This document shows positions 44,399-54,689 of a stretch of 64,000 bases of DNA, one piece after another. Origin of the DNA: Monoplex corrugatus (taxonomy: Eukaryota; Mollusca; Gastropoda; Littorinimorpha; Ranellidae); NCBI GenBank assembly GCA_030674185.1, contig JAPXFY010000015.1, forward strand, positions 28,807,185 to 28,871,184. Direction: 5' to 3'. Made by a program: the position numbers and the translations under genes. Under the pieces are notes generated by a model that was given only the letters and a program-made list of their open reading frames with translations, was not told the origin of the DNA and did no database searches. Numbering within the stretch: the stretch's first letter is position 1; each line of letters starts with the position of its first letter.

Positions 44399-44400
<2 letters not shown>

Positions 44401-47371
44401 TCAGAACTCAGAAAATGTTTATTGTACATCGGCCTTAGGCCACAATACATGCATGGGGAAGGGGAGGGGAGGAGATCAGGTTTTCTTATACATTCATACA
44501 AGTTATACTTTCAAACTGCAGTGAACTCTGTCACATTGTCCCCTTCTATCGTTTACCGTCACATAAGCTGGGATACATTCATCTTTGCATTTACAGTGGT
44601 CTTTTCATTTGTATTCTAGTCCATATTCCTTAACTGGCCAGCTAAGAATATTTGTCATTAACCGCATCTATATCATTCATCCAACTGTCAATTTTACAAT
44701 AACTGGCTATCAGACAAACAAACCATTCAATTAGTGCACAGATCTGACATTTCTTGTACCCTTCGGAGATCATACAGTTGATCAATATATTCAACCACAG
44801 GTACTTGACATAAACACTCAATCCATCAATCGATCAACCAAACAACCAATCAATCAAACAGTCAACCAATCAATTAACCAATCAATCAACTGATTTACCA
44901 GTTGATCAATCAAAGAATCCGCCATTCAGCCCGTGATTCAACTGACAAATCAGCTTTCAATTGACTGGGTCAGATGCATCATCCAACTGTACAATCGATA
45001 TCACTTCAGTAACAATCACTTAACGTAATCAGTCCCTCTCTCAATCAATCAATCGATCAATCATTTAACCAGTTAATCAGTCATCCAGTGACTTAATCGA
45101 CCAGATAACCTAGAATTTAACTGAGTTCAATATATCAATTTGCAATCGTTACTTCAAATAACGCGAATCAATCATCCATACATTCCATAATTCAATCACT
45201 GATCGATCAATAGCTAAAACCATCAATCTATAAATCGATCGGTCGGTGAGCCACCCATCGCCATCAATTAACAAATCATATAATCATTCCGTTGTCAGCT
45301 AATCATGCGTTCAGTTTATCAATTTATTCACCAGTGAATCTAAACCAATCAATGGAATTAATGTACAATGAAGTGAAACAAGAAATATATGACATAAGAG
45401 CAATTCGACCCCAAAACAGTCGGTTAATTGGCAAAAACAGACATTCATAATGCCAATCCATTAATCAGACTAATCGCAGATCAGTCACTCATTTACCAAA
45501 ACAATTGACATTGAGACAATACCAAATGATCATTCAACGCATATTTAGCATTTCGTGCATCTTTTAGTTCAGAGATAACTCAATCTTCGGCGGTCAGCAA
45601 TGGTTCAGGCCATAGACTGAATTGAAGGTTATGTATAAACGCACATACACACATACACATCTATATACACGCACACATACATAATCACTCATACATATAT
45701 ACTTACATAGATATATATACATATGTACCCACACATATACATAATGTAGATACTATCACCTATATATGCACATAAGTACACCAACGTCAATGTGAATACA
45801 CAGGCACCTATGCACATGTGTCTCTATATGAGCACCCCTTTCATATTCAAATAAACATTTTTTTTTTTTCTTTACAATTGAAATTAATTATTGTCTGAAA
45901 TTCTAGTGCTAGTATCTACATAACTATTTACTTTTCTTCTCCTTTTAACAATTTTTTTCTCCTATTCATGGCGTGGAAAACGTATCTGGATACGCTGTGG
46001 CTTCGGTGGCTATTTGTTGATTGGAGCAGTATGCACATAGGCATGCTGACTAAATCCTTTAAAAATTTTCGCCCTGAGATCAGCGTAAGTGGAACATCTA
46101 AATAATAAGTGTTCTTCGTTTTCAGATTCTGTCCTGCAAAATGGACACACCTTTTCTTGATCAGATTCACTGTATCTATTTATATTATTGTTTAGTGGTA
46201 AAACGTTCAACCTTGTTTGTGAAAGGGCAACTCTGAAACAGTATATATCAATAGAGTCAATGTACTTCTCTTTTTCAAAGATAGTCTTAAATGATCTGTA
46301 GCTTTCATACCTATCTCTGTCTCTGAGTGACCCAGACCATTCTTGAATATATAAGTCTACAAGTCTCCGTTTAAATACACGCAAAAAGGCTTTTACATCA
46401 CCAACACCTTGTTGCAGCCACACTATATTAAATCCCGTTTCACACAAAATTTCCCTTATTTTTGAAGCCCAGCATTCTTTCCCAGCCCTGTCAAGTTCCA
46501 CTAACATTTGGTAAGCCTTATAAGGTAACCTATTTGGATTCATTTCCAGTAATTTAAACCAATATCTAAGACAGGTAGTTGAGGAGTTGACATAAAGAGG
46601 ATATCTTCCCAAATCCCCATATACCATCTTGTTAGGTGTCCTGACTGGAACACCCAACAGTCTTTTGCACGATACCAAATGTACTTTCTCTATATGCTCG
46701 AGTCTGTTAAGTCCCCATATCTCAGAAGAATACAACAAAATAGGTTGAATTTTTGCATCAAACAACTTGAAGAAAGTTTCTATAGTCATGTCTTTATATT
46801 TTTGAAAAGTCATGTTTAATAGCAAAGTTGCTTTTTTACCTTTTGTCACCAAATGTTCTGTGCCGGCCTTGGTGCTAATCATTGTCGTGAAACTGAACCC
46901 CAGATAACAATATTTACTAACTACTTCCAATTTTGTCCCTTTGTAAAACCATTGTTCATGTCGTCCTAAGAAGCCCCTCTTCTGAAAACCATAACCTTAG
47001 TTTTTTCAAGATTAACTTCCAGTTTCATGCTGGCACAGTATGTCTGCAAGACTCTTAACTGGTTTTGCAAACCATTTGGTGTTGTTGACAGAAGGGCTAC
47101 ATCATCTGCAAAAAGAAGAATGAATATTTCCATTGAACCTGGCATCAGCTGGATGCCATGTCGCCCCTTTTCATCCATACAATTGGCTAATTGATTTATT
47201 AATACCGAAAATAAAGTAGGGCTTAAGACACATCCTTGTCTCACGCCTATGGAGTTATCGAATATTTCAGATAATTCCCGGTTTGCCCGAATACATGAGC
47301 ATAATGATTCATACATTGCTTTTAGCGAAACCAAAAACTTCCCTTTTACTCCTTGATTTTGAATACACTTT

Positions 47372-47375
<4 letters not shown>
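44399..47375 (-). mobile_element. LINE bracketed by (TC)n on both sides
   Basis: This is a minus-strand non-LTR element, 5'-truncated near 47372. Reverse transcriptase lies at 47,340-46,010. A long 3' untranslated region follows (45960-44399), including an array rich in CAATCA words (44815-45310), and it ends with AATAAA (in ACAATAAACATTTTCTGAG) about 20 bp before (TC)n. In the element's orientation both flanks are (TC)n: 47376-47432 upstream and 44312-44398 downstream. The RT contains GVRQGCVLSPTLFSVLINQL and FADDVALLSTTPNGLQNQL. The clade is not assigned. Confidence 0.8.
46010..47340 (-). pseudogene. LINE reverse transcriptase with C-terminal zinc knuckle, one frameshift
   Basis: The first frame (to 46966) encodes RT blocks GVRQGCVLSP, LLFADDVALL and LEKTKVMVFRRG. 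A single-base loss in the G run near 46975 shifts the frame. The second frame (46930 down to 46010) continues with KYCYLGFSFTT, PILLYSSEIWGL, NKMVYGDLGRYPLYVNSSTT and the terminal zinc motif CPFCRTESENEEHLLFRC, and ends at a normal stop. Apart from the frameshift the RT is well preserved. The catalytic pair is FADD. Confidence 0.88.

Positions 47376-47432
<57 letters not shown>
47376..47432. repeat. (GA)n microsatellite at the LINE 5' end
   Basis: About 27 GA units directly upstream (in the minus sense) of the first LINE-like codons. Confidence 0.97.
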
Positions 47433-47435
<3 letters not shown>

Positions 47436-47601
47436 CAGACAAAATGTTAAAAAACAGAGAGACAAAATATGACTGCATTGAATTGTAGTGGCATATGATT
47501 TTTTTGAAAATGATTATCATGACATTCTTATGGGTGATAATTATCCTGTGGATGTTTATTGCATTTTCAGAAAGGTAATAATAATGTATTTGTTCTTGTA
47601 G

Positions 47602-47750
47602 GTTGTGGAGATGAATCCCTATTCTGACATGATGCAAAAGAAGAATGCACACCTCTTGTTGGAGACTCAGATGCAGAGAGAATTACGAAGTACTGTTTCT
47701 GTCAGATCATTCTTCACCAATCACCCCCTGGTCGAAGGATTCTGGAATAT
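47602..47750 (+). CDS. POLRMT: POLRMT exon
   Basis: This 149-bp exon enters in phase 0 (acceptor TTCTTGTAG) and leaves with two bases of a split codon (AT, donor GTAAGTTA). It encodes VVEMNPYSDMMQ, then LLLETQMQRELRSTVSVRSF and EGFWN. The LLLETQMQREL part corresponds to the vertebrate LQCLFEKQLHMELASRVCVVSV segment. Confidence 0.85.
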
Positions 47751-47926
47751 GTAAGTTACTTGACAGCTACCATTGTACCAGACATAAGTTATATATATGG
47801 AAAAAAAAATTTTTTTTCATCTTTCACAATTTTGAAAAGAATGGGATCTTGTGAAGGTAATAAAAAATATATATTTCACAATTTTGAAAAGAATGGTGAA
47901 AAGAATGGTATCTTGTTATAGCTTGA

Positions 47927-48867
47927 AGTAGGTACTGGCAGCCTCTCTTCAGCAGTGCGGGAATTGTGTCAGTCAGTGGAAAAATTGCGCATGTTTATCA
48001 GTCAAATATTCTTGCAGATGAACATGAATGACAAAGTTGTTATCATGAAGATAAAGATTGTTGTTCTTTCATCTATCGATCTGTGCTGTTTGTTTTTGTT
48101 AAAAATGCACCCATACGAAAATCTGCGCAAAAAAACAACACACCGACCGATGAAATTTCACCGCGTGTGACGTAATGGCGACTGGCTCACGGCAATGCTT
48201 GGGGTGACCGGTTAACGGCAACTTAAATTATACGGGTCACACAGGACTACCTTCATGCAAATTAGTACAGTTGACAGATCGAAACCCTGTCCTTCATTCC
48301 CGTATAATATTTATTTTATAAGATTATTTGTTTGTTAGTCTTCTAAAGGTCGGAATATTGGCAAACTTTGATAGTATTCTGATAATGTGTGCGTGCCTGC
48401 GTGCATGCGTACACGCATGTGTGACTGTGCAAAACTGCTATTTGCTGTTTCTTTGCAATGACAAACATTGTCGAATCTGATCCAATGGATGACATGCACT
48501 TGCCGACCAACTTTCGGTTTGAATTTCTGGCCGAGTACAAGCACAAATATGATTTCAGTGTATTAAAAACGAAATTCCATCGTGTTCATTAAATACTAGC
48601 AATATAAACACCTTTGGAAAACGGTCGCTTCACACAGTTTTACTTCTACTAGATCCAGATCGCTTAAAAAAAATCCCTTAGCAATAAAACATCAAACTGG
48701 AGATCGTACTTTCTATTCTTTGCCGTTTTCAAAGTGTGTTATCTCTGGACTAATACAGCTAGAGACTTACTTTTTTTTGCATTGTGCTAATTTTTTCTTG
48801 TACTTTTCAGAAATATAAGTGTTAATAACCTTTTCAGAAGTTTATGTTTTGGCTGCCAGTACCTACT
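47927..48867. mobile_element. 941-bp TIR element related to the 3.2-kb element
   Basis: The inverted ends AGTAGGTACTGGCAGCC (47927-47943) and GGCTGCCAGTACCTACT (48851-48867) match perfectly. Direct repeat TGA flanks it (or CTTGAAG if the boundary is drawn further out). The first 8 bases are the same as those of the 24.67-27.86 kb element, and the boundary shows the same CT...AG ambiguity. No coding capacity is seen. Confidence 0.82.
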
Positions 48868-49253
48868 TGAAGCATGATTTTTCATCGTGAACATGATTTC
48901 AATTGAAGACAGGCGTGTGGTGCAGTAGGCTTACTGTCGAAGTAAAATTCTTAATGTACAAATAGATTTTAATCTAAGTCTTCTTTTGAATGTATGTATT
49001 AACATTAATGGTCCTATAATATTATCATCAGTGGTTAAGTGAAGGTATTAGTAATAGTTTATCTACAACCTCACGGTTGTATTTAATTGGTAAATGAAAA
49101 ATTAATCTGGTGGTTCAGTCATGACTGATATGTTTAGATTATGTTGTTGCTTGAAGCTTAGTTTGGGTAGAGGATTTATAAAAAAAGTTCAGTGAACGTA
49201 CTGTCACTCATGGGTGCTGAGTATCTGTGGCAGCTGACTATTCCTGCCTACTA

Positions 49254-50574
49254 CGAGGGTACTTTCCAGTAGAATGAGACCAACGAACTTATATGTCAAA
49301 GACTCGCAGGCAGAAAAATAATTCATTTCATCTGTTTGAAGTATTCGCCTCCTGCTGCCACACACTTCTGCATTCGCTCGACCCATTGTGGAAATGCCGA
49401 TCTGTAGGTTTGTTTGGGTATATGTGACAGACACTGGAAAACCACCATTCCCAAGGCTGCTCGGCTCTTGAAACTTCTTCCTACTAGTGATTTCTTCAGA
49501 TGTGAAAACAGGTAAAGTCACAGGGTGCAAGGTCTGGGGAGTAAGCAGGGTGTGGCAAAGTATGGATGTTCTCGGCTGCAAGGTGTTCTCGTAGCCTTGA
49601 GCAGGTGCGTTATCATGAAGAATCTTGATTCCTCTCATGCCTGCGGTTGGTCGGGAAGTTGCATAAAACTTCTTGATGTCAGACAGTACTGAGTCTCTGT
49701 AGAACTTTCCCGTGATGGTCTCTCCTTGTTTGCATGGTTTCTGTAGCACGATCCCCTTTGTGTTGAAAAAGATGTTGTATAACACTTTCTTTTGCGAACG
49801 TTGATGACGAGCGATTTGAGGAGGAATCCAACCTTTAGGAATCCAGGCCTTGTTCTGTGACTTTCTCCAAGGTTCATACATGTACACCCAGGTTTCGTCA
49901 CCTGTCACAATTTCACCCAGCCGCTTAGGGTCACAGTTCTTGTAAATTTTCAGCATATCTTGGCAGAAACGTAACCTACCCCCCTTATTTTCTGGCGTCA
50001 AAATATGAGGGATCCACCTTGATGACACCTTCCTGTAGCCAAGCTGATTTCTTAGGATCCTCGATGCAGTTGACGAATGAATGTCAAGACAATCAGCGAT
50101 CTCTTCAAGGCTGACTGTTGAATCAGCATCAACCATTGCCTTCACACTAGCCACTAATTTTTCATCGCACGTTTTGCTTTTTCGCATTTCCCCCTCTTGT
50201 CTTCAGTGCTGGCCTGGCCACTTGCAAAATGTTTTATCCGTCCAAACACAGTTGCTTTCAAAGGAGCAGAAGGTTGTCCCAAAGCTCTCATGTCGGCAAG
50301 TATTTCGGATGCATTCTTTCCGAGGGCGACACGTACCTTGATGTAGCTGTGATAACCCACTGTTGAAAACATTTTCATCGCCATTTTTCAAATCAGTGTC
50401 TGACAGGGCCTTGACATACACTGTTAGAATGGTAAGGTGGATCAGAGATGAATAACGAAATTTGGCGCAGAATTACATCATAGACTGACATTTTCTGTGA
50501 CTTATTTTTCCATTTTCTGTAAAGCGTTTTCAAGCTATACAGACGTGGTCTCATTCTACTGGAAATTACCCTTA
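49254..50574 (-). mobile_element. Mariner element, full length 1.32 kb
   Basis: Inverted ends share GAGGGTACTTTCCAGTAG (left) and AAGGGTAATTTCCAGTAG (right, reverse complement), and the homology continues through AATGAGACCA. TA flanks both sides (49252-49253 and 50575-50576). The transposase lies on the minus strand. Length and ends fit a mariner of the DD34D group. Confidence 0.93.
49323..50384 (-). pseudogene. Mariner transposase, two frameshifts
   Basis: The first segment (50384 down to about 50185) is a helix-turn-helix region beginning MAMKMFSTVGYHSYIKVRVA. A short G run near 50190 has lost a base relative to the continuing frame. The main segment has EEIADCLDIHSSTASRILRN, then VTGDETWVYMYEPWRKSQNK (first Asp) and ILHDNAPAQ (second Asp). 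A second frameshift near 49575 moves YSPDLAPCDF (third Asp) and the C-terminal QWVERMQKCVAAGGEYF into another frame, ending at TGA 49323-49325. All three DD34D residues are still encoded, but no intact protein is made. Confidence 0.92.
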
Positions 50575-50744
50575 TAAAAATAGAGCTGTGTGCAACCAGT
50601 GAATCAAGACTGCTAACCAGCAACAGCCTTAGAAGTGGCAGTCATACATGTATGTGTGGTATCATCTTCTTTTGAGTCAATTCAGGGAACAGCTGCCAGA
50701 ACATCATCATCATCATCATGTGCCCTGCCGCATGGCATTGGCGA

Positions 50745-51275
50745 TCATGGCCCTTCATACAAATCTGCCCCTGTCGCTGCAAGTACATCTCCCACCCTGT
50801 CTGTCCTCAGCCACGCTGTAAGTCCGTCCAGTATTTTCTTCCTGGGTCTACCTGGTGTTCTGTTTCCCTTCAGCTTTCCTGTTGTGACCATGTGCTCTAA
50901 TTTCTCTTTCCTTATAAAATGTTCTATAAATGTTGCTTGTCTTTTCTTAATCTTCTGTGTTAATAATCTTCTTGTTTCTGTCTCCTTCAGGACTGTCTCG
51001 TTTGTTTTCTTTGCTGTCCATGGAATTCTCAACATTCTTCTTAGAAGCCACATTTCAGTTGCCTCAGTTGTGTTCTGACTTTGCTTATTGACTGTCCACG
51101 CTTCATGACTGTACAACAGTATAGGTTCTATATAACTCTCAAGAACTCTAAGCCTGATATTAATTGATAGGCATTTGTTGGTAAGAACGCTTTTCATCTG
51201 CTTGAATGCTGTTTTGGCTTGGCCGATTCTGCTGGCTATTTCTGATGTGCATATACTGTCTGGTGAAATGATCAT
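50745..51275 (-). pseudogene. RT C-terminal fragment of LINE A3
   Basis: A 176-codon frame with IASRIGQAKTAFKQMKSVL, YSHEAWTVNKQSQNTTEATE and TPGRPRKKILDGLTAWLRTD, homologous to the frames in A1, A2 and A4. Further upstream RT sequence continues in other frames to about 51800. Confidence 0.88.
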
Positions 51276-51904
51276 TCCCAGATATTTAAACTCATCAATC
51301 TGCCTCAGTGTTGTGCCATTTGCTGTAATTTTGCATGAGGGGATTTATTTTTTACTGATTACCATGACTTCAGTCTTCTTGCTATTTAACTCCAACCCTT
51401 TTATTTTTGCTTTCTATTTTTATTATATTCACAAGGTTTTGTAGGTCTTTTTTAATTTCTGTCATCTGGGTAACAAATATTGTTTATCATTTTTCCTCCA
51501 ACCTAGGGCATTCTTCTAAGTTTCCCATGATGGTTTCGCTGTACAGTGAAAACAAATCTGGTAACAGAACACAACCCTGCTTAACCCCTGTTTTGATATT
51601 TTGGAAAGAGCTTATGTCGTTTTCTATTCTCATTACTGCTGTTTGTTCCCAATACGTATTTCTGTTTCTTAAATCTTTTCCTCTTTAATATTGAGCTTTT
51701 CTAGTTGGTTGATCAGTTGTTTGTGTCTTACTTGATCGAAAGTCTTGGTATAATCAAGAAAGCATAAATGTAAATCCTTTATTCAACTCGACTGACCTCT
51801 ATGTAGTAGTTCTTTGGATGTATATGGCAGTAATAATAATAAATAATAATTACAATATTTATATAGCGCAAAATCTTGATAAAATCAAATCTAAGCGCTG
51901 AAAA

Positions 51905-51996
51905 CACACACACGCACGCACGCACACACACGCACACACACGCGCACACACACACACGCACACACACACACGCACACACACACGCACACACACACA

Positions 51997-52047
<51 letters not shown>

Positions 52048-52050
52048 CAC

Positions 52051-52110
<60 letters not shown>
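51905..52110. repeat. (CA)n/(CACG)n microsatellite
   Basis: Compound (CA)n and (CGCA)n tract in the 3' untranslated region of L2-like copy 1. Source of the Cys/Val and His/Thr frames here. Confidence 0.97.
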
Positions 52111-52111
<1 letters not shown>

Positions 52112-52243
52112 GGCTATAAATGGGGAGAAAGAATAAAAACAATGGAAAATTATAGAGAGCATATTATATACAATTATATATTGCAATGTGATTCCCCTCC
52201 GAGTGGAGACAGGCTGCAGAGGGGATTGAGTGAGGTCAGGATT

Positions 52244-53845
52244 TTATGCAGAGGAGAAAAGGTGAGTTTTGAGAGCGGACTTGAAGGAGACAAAAGTAGG
52301 TTGCTGACGGACTGAGAGAGGAAGTTTGTTCCAGGAGAGCGGACCAGAAACAGAGAAGGCTCGTGGACCATAGGTATTGAGCTTAGTGCGTGGAAAGCGA
52401 AAAGTCAGAGGATCGGAGGCAGAGCGGAGGGTACGTGAGGGAACATAGATCTCAAGTAGGCTTGACAGGTAATCGGGGGCTGCGTTATTGAGGCTTTTGT
52501 AGCACATGGTGTCTAGTTTGTACTGTATGCGCTTTGATACAGGGAGCCAGTGAAGTTGTGCCAGGAGAGGGGATATGTGGTCAGCTTTTTTCTTTTTGAG
52601 TACAAGGCGTGCAGCATTGTTTTGAATGCGCTGTAGGATGTGAGTGGTGGAGGCAGGAAGACCGGACAGGAGTGAATTGCAATAGTCAATGCGAGACATT
52701 ATGAAGGAGAGAACGAGTTTTGCAGTTGTTTCGACAGAGAGATACTTCCTGATCAGGCTTATACGATGGAGCAGAGGTGATAGTAGCAAGATCTGTCAGT
52801 TTGAGAAACAAAGTTGTTCATGGAGAGGGTAGAGTCAATGCAGACACCAAGGTTTTTAACTGAATCAGAAATTGGGACTGATGTGTTACATAATGGGAGA
52901 GAAAGAGGAGGCAGCTGAGAAAGTTTCTGACGGGTGCCAATGAGGATAGCTTCTGTCTTGTCATCATTTAGCTGAAGTTTGTTGTATGTCATCCAATTTT
53001 TGATATCCGAGTAACACTCAGTGGTGCGAGTCAGGAGGCGCTGTATATTGTCAGGTGAGTCACTGTCTTGAAGTTGGGTGTCATCAGCATAGAAGTGGTG
53101 TTTTATAGAGTGGGAGTTGATGATGGTGGACAGGGAGGAGGTGTAAAGAGTGAAAAGAATAGGGCCAAGGACAGATCCTTGTGGAATACCACAGGTCAGA
53201 TATGCAGGTTGAGAGAAAGTGCCATTGATGAGAACAGTTTGTTTTCTGTTTGATAGATATGAAGTGAACCAGGAGAGAGCAATGTCAGAGATGCCAAAAG
53301 TATGATGAAGTCTAGAAAGGAGAATACCATGATCAATGGTATCAAAGGCTGCAGACAGATCAAGGAGTGTGAGGAGAGAGTCTTTGCCAGTATCAGTTGC
53401 AAGGAGGAGATTGTTGAGAATGTGTAGCAAGGCAGTTTCAGTGCTATGGCACTGGCGGTAGGCTGACTGGAAAGGATTGAGGAGATTGTTGGCAGACAGG
53501 TGAGAGTTCAGTTGGTTGAGGACAACTTTTTCGATGAGTTTTGACAAGAAAGAGAGATTAGAGATAGGCTGGTAATTTTTCAGTTCATTTGGGTCTAAAT
53601 TGTATTTCTTGAGGAGAGGGTGAACAATAGCAGACTTGAAAGAATCTGGGACAGTTCCAGTTTGGAGAGAAGTGTTGATGATGTCAGTGATGAATGGGAG
53701 GAGCGTAGGGAGACAGTCAGAGTAGAGAGAACCTGGAAGAGGATCCAGTTCGCAGGTTTTGAACGACATGGATCTGATTGTGTTGAGAATTTCTTCTTGT
53801 GAGACTGGGGTAAGAGTAGTAAGAGGTGTGCCAGGGAAGGAAGGG
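52244..53845 (-). pseudogene. L2-like reverse transcriptase, one frame break
   Basis: The first frame (to about 52760) contains NYQPISNLSFLSKLIEKVVL, LLTLLDLSAAFDTIDHGILL, GIPQGSVLGPILFTLYTSSL and HFYADDTQL (catalytic YADD). A short insertion near 52775 shifts the frame. The second frame holds SRIDYCNSLLSGLP, LHWLPVSKRIQYKLDTMCYK and the terminal LSWNKLPLSVRQQP, SFKSALKTHLFSSA, then stop. The fusion of YADD-type RT with this C-terminal block is characteristic of L2/CR1-type LINEs. The endonuclease is absent through 5' truncation. Confidence 0.92.
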
Positions 53846-53997
53846 TCAGGTGGGCATGGTTGACAGTAATAGTTCCATTCCCGTGGTAGTTCTTAGGATG
53901 TATATGGCAGTAATAGTTCCATTCCCTTCAATCAGTCCACACTGTTCCTCTGCTATATCTCTTTTGATTCTGTTCCTTGTCTTCATCATGATTATTC

Positions 53998-54689
53998 TTA
54001 ACTCTTTCGTTACTCACTCCCACTTTAGCGGGAGAATACTTACTGTAAGAACTGAATTTGTTCATACGCTGTCTTTCGTTTCCTGGGTTTCCTGAGAGAG
54101 TAAAACTGTGAAAAGAGGGAACATATGTTACTGTTTCTCTACTCAATGTGGATGAATAACAAACACGACGTGTGTGTGTGGGTGTGGGTGGGTGGGTGGG
54201 TGTGTGTGTGAGAGAGAACAGGGCACTTCTCGCTCCCTCGCTTATTCTAAATCAACAGCGACTTTCCCAAGGGGGTGGGAGACAATTGGTGTATGGAGAA
54301 GGGGTAGTCTTGGAGACTGGACTGAGTTATAATGACAGTGACAACCACAGCAGGAAGCAGCTGTAGTAGGTCTGACAAACAGGAAACGGTACCTAAACAA
54401 CAGCCTCACTGCTGTCCCATGGGAACGGAGGAAAATGTTTATTTTTTCATAAACATGCCTGGGTGTCTTAACTGACCATGCCAAGTAGAACAGGGAAACC
54501 CGCCGAAGGCAATCAGATCCAGGAATGCAGAGTATAAACACAAGGGTCGTGTCCCGTTCACCGCATAGCTGTTACCGTGAGGAAAGCGGGAAGCCGGTAG
54601 GAAGGATAGACGCACTGACTCCCGCTAAACTCGCCGCCAGTAATGAAGGGTAGAGGATGGTTTTAGATTTTCAGTACTCAAAGAGTTGA
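53998..54689. mobile_element. TTAA-type MITE, 692 bp, nested in A3
   Basis: TTAA at 53998-54001 and a mutated TTGA at 54686-54689. Ends CTCTTTCGTTACT and CTCTTTGAGTACT (right, reverse complement) are imperfect inverted repeats. A second inverted pair, AGCGGGAG / CTCCCGCT, lies about 30-60 bp inside. LINE A3 coding sequence resumes on either side. No coding capacity is seen. A (GTGG)-rich run lies at 54170-54210. Confidence 0.8.

Larger units (their letters stand above)
51836..53885 (-). mobile_element. L2-like LINE copy 1, nested in A3
   Basis: It is flanked by a 29-bp imperfect target duplication (51807-51835 and 53886-53914, one mismatch) that starts TAGTTCTT and ends GGCAGTAATA. In the minus sense it encodes the RT (53845-52244), then a 3' region with (TG)n/(CGTG)n (51905-52110), and ends GCGCTATATAAATATTG followed by (TAATTATT)-like units. 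It is 5'-truncated at the RT. Its 5' junction carries an extra copy of AGTAATAGTTCCATTCCC from the target. Confidence 0.92.

Noticed and set aside
44235..44619. Arg-Glu repeat ORFs
   Set aside because: Produced by the (GA)n tract at the LINE 3' end.
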